Shown here: positions 4,337-6,141 of the stretch, piece after piece | Numbering within the stretch: position 1 is the first letter of the stretch | How the letters are laid out: every line of letters starts with the position of its first letter | Program-made: the position numbers and the translations under genes | NCBI GenBank assembly: GCA_903922535.1 | Contig: CAIXUF010000656.1 | Coordinates: 1-6,141 of the forward strand | DNA from: Candidatus Hydrogenedentota bacterium | Lineage (GTDB): Bacteria; Hydrogenedentota; Hydrogenedentia; Hydrogenedentiales; CAITNO01 | DNA length: 6,141 bases | Reading direction: 5' to 3' | The notes under the pieces: model-generated | Databases searched by the model: none | Seen by the model: only the letters and a program-made list of their open reading frames with translations | Told to the model about the DNA's origin: nothing

Positions 4337-6141
4337 ATGTTGCTTTTTGCTGTCCATGTCATGCTGGCCGCGCTGTCCGCACCGTCACCCGCCACGCTGT
4401 TCGATGCTTCGGCTGACGGAAAAAACCTGCAATCGTTTGCCGTGGAGGGACTCGCCGGGCCGGCCTGCGGCACCGTTTACGGTGCGGGTGCGCTGGAGGA
4501 TGGGGGCATGCCGCTGGGCGGGGTGGGCACGGGGTATGTGTGCTTCGATCCCGAGGGGCGCTTGGGTAAAGCATCCATTTTCAACCGTTATCCTTCACCC
4601 ATCGTGCTGGGCAAGCCGTTTCTATCGTTGACGACGGAGGGAAAGACCTATTCGGTGGCCACACCGCTTGACGGTGTTGGGGACGCCAAGGCGGTTCATT
4701 ACTTCGGCCATTTCCCCATTGCAGATGTCCGCTATGATTTCGACCTGCCGCTGCGCGTGGAGGTTCGGGCGTTTAGTCCCTTCCTGCCGGGGGACGCCGC
4801 CGAATCGAACACCCCTGCCGCGTGTTTCGAAGCGTTCGTTTCCAATCTTGGCACCACCGCGCGCACGATGACGCTGTCCTTTTCACCGGATGGTTTCCCC
4901 AAGGGGGATGCGGCCGCGTTTTCCGAGGGCGCCTGGCAGGGCATGCAGGTGACACATGCACCACTGGAACACCTGCCCGAATGGATACGGCACACCTATG
5001 CCGTCGCCGTTGAGAACGGCACCGTGGAAACCGCGGAGACGGGCGTCCGGGCATCGGCCACGCTGAACGTGGCGCCGGGCGAACGCAAGAGTGTCAAGTT
5101 CATCCTCGCGTGGTGCCAGCCCTGGCTGCGGGAAAGCTCCGGACGCGTGGAGAAGCATTTCTACTCCGAGCATTTTTCCGACGCGCACGCCGTGGCCGTG
5201 CATGCCGCGGCGCAACGGGAAGACTGGCTGCGGCGCATCCTGGGCTATCAAAACGCGCTGTACGGCGCGGACCTGCCGCCCTGGCTGAAGGAAACCCTCA
5301 TCACCGCCCCGTACGACCTGGCGAAGGACTCGCTCTGGCTGTCCCGGCAGCGTGCCGATGACTGGTGGGGGAAAGAGGGCCTGTTCCTGGTCAACGAGAG
5401 CTTCTCGACCTGCTCCATCACCGAGACCATGCCCTGCCGCTTCTTCGGCCACTGGCCCGCGCTGTTCTTCTTCCCCGAACTGGAATTGACCACGCTCAAG
5501 GCCATCCGCCATTTCCAGTTGCGCGGCGGCGAGCCGCCGTTCTGCATGGGGCTTGCCTTTGGCATCCGCGATGCGCGCTATCACTGCCAGCACACCTGCG
5601 GCGCGGGCGAATACGCCCAGATGATCTACCGCTATTACCTGCGCACGGGGGACAGGGCCTTCCTGGACGACTTTTATGATTCGGCGCGCGATTCCATCAA
5701 TTTCATGATGTCCCTGGACACGGACAACGACGGGCTCGTTGACGACCAGGTCCACGCCATAAAGGGGGAAACCTTTCCCGCCAACAACCCCATGGACAAC
5801 TGGCCCTGGTACGGTGCCAGCAGCTACACCGCCGGAAAGGGGCTGGCCACCCTCGTCTGCGGCATCAAGATGGCCGAACTGGCCGGCGACAAGGACCAGG
5901 CGGAGCAATGGAAGAACACGCTCGCCCGCGGGCAGAAGGCCTACGAGGACAAGCTGTGGACCGGCGCCTATTACCGCACCTACAACGATCCAGCCACACA
6001 GCGCAGCAACGACGCCTGTCCCGCAATGCAGTTGAGCGGCGTCTGGTGCACCCGCGTGCTCGGCCTGCCCGACGCACTGCCCGAAGACCGCATCGAGAAG
6101 GCGCTGGACAGCATCATGAAACTCAATGTGCCCGCCTCCCC
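4337..6141 (+). CDS. Glycoside hydrolase family 116 protein (beta-glucosidase/glucosylceramidase-like), 3' truncated by window
   Basis: Open from ATG 4337 to the edge (601 codons, no stop seen). AAGGGAGA at 4323-4330 lies 6 nt before the ATG. Family 116 enzymes are retaining hydrolases of beta-glucosides and related substrates; this one's substrate is unknown. Residues 1-15 are hydrophobic and end in LSA, suggesting a signal peptide, although the n-region lacks basic residues. The N-terminal beta domain begins with MPLGGVGTGY (58-67), the glycine-rich opening of the family. The (alpha/alpha)6 catalytic domain follows from about 320: LFLVNES with E354 as candidate nucleophile, ITETMPCRFF and a FFFPELE stretch, DTDNDGLVD (461-469), and NPMDNWPWYG, where D487 aligns by inference with the family's acid/base Asp. 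These assignments come from remembered motifs, and the usual Glu-Gly-x-Glu-Tyr form is not kept. The last part of the catalytic domain is missing. It is divergent from bipA, with no carbohydrate genes visible. Confidence 0.85.
   Translation, partial: MLLFAVHVMLAALSAPSPATLFDASADGKNLQSFAVEGLAGPACGTVYGAGALEDGGMPLGGVGTGYVCFDPEGRLGKASIFNRYPSPIVLGKPFLSLTTEGKTYSVATPLDGVGDAKAVHYFGHFPIADVRYDFDLPLRVEVRAFSPFLPGDAAESNTPAACFEAFVSNLGTTARTMTLSFSPDGFPKGDAAAFSEGAWQGMQVTHAPLEHLPEWIRHTYAVAVENGTVETAETGVRASATLNVAPGERKSVKFILAWCQPWLRESSGRVEKHFYSEHFSDAHAVAVHAAAQREDWLRRILGYQNALYGADLPPWLKETLITAPYDLAKDSLWLSRQRADDWWGKEGLFLVNESFSTCSITETMPCRFFGHWPALFFFPELELTTLKAIRHFQLRGGEPPFCMGLAFGIRDARYHCQHTCGAGEYAQMIYRYYLRTGDRAFLDDFYDSARDSINFMMSLDTDNDGLVDDQVHAIKGETFPANNPMDNWPWYGASSYTAGKGLATLVCGIKMAELAGDKDQAEQWKNTLARGQKAYEDKLWTGAYYRTYNDPATQRSNDACPAMQLSGVWCTRVLGLPDALPEDRIEKALDSIMKLNVPAS

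Noticed and set aside
4332..4631. A 99-residue plus-strand frame overlapping the start of the GH116 gene.
   Set aside because: It is in a different frame from the GH116 protein and has no recognisable motif. The GH116 frame has the better ribosome spacing and continues for 601 codons.
4883..5908. A 341-residue open frame on the minus strand inside the GH116 gene.
   Set aside because: It is antisense to a continuous frame with GH116 motifs, and its product has no recognisable domain.

Overview
The window is GC-rich bacterial DNA carrying three substantial protein genes and a non-coding left edge. The parts are an FHA-GAF sigma-54-type activator, a BipA/TypA translational GTPase and a glycoside hydrolase family 116 protein that runs off the right edge. 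Between convergent genes lies a paired palindromic repeat. Its accidental translations (strings such as HGRDAHAT or GGTPMP) are, from memory, common false peptides in genomes of the Planctomycetes/Verrucomicrobia/Lentisphaerae/Hydrogenedentes type. Together with the FHA-sigma-54 architecture, this suggests an environmental bacterium of that broad kind. The taxonomic inference is weak and no lineage marker was compared.

Layout. Positions 1-139 look like the 3' end of a group II intron: a domain V-like hairpin with a CGC triad, a 3-nt linker, and a domain VI-like hairpin with a bulged A just before a TACTCGAT end. The rest of the intron lies off the left edge. A good sigma-70-type promoter (TTGACG, 17 nt, TATGAT) follows at 187-215 and drives the regulator gene, which probably starts at TTG 262 and stops at 2106. 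A 93-nt convergent gap holds two inverted hairpins with a compensatory base-pair change between them. The bipA/typA gene occupies 2200-4095 on the minus strand. A 241-nt divergent spacer (4096-4336) holds a promoter for each flanking gene and nested inverted repeats. The GH116 gene starts at ATG 4337 and is still open at 6141.

How the genes relate. They are not an operon: neighbours are convergent, then divergent. The regulator probably couples a phospho-threonine signal (FHA) and a small-molecule or partner signal (GAF) to sigma-54 RNA polymerase. Its targets are not visible, and no sigma-54 promoter was seen in front of any gene here. BipA is a housekeeping ribosome-associated GTPase. The GH116 protein probably acts on beta-linked glucosides or related sugars and may be exported.

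No defence system, CRISPR array, tRNA or rRNA was seen. The most unusual material is non-coding: the intron 3' end, the paired hairpins and the nested inverted repeats of the divergent spacer. The long antisense open frames over all three genes are treated as shadows.
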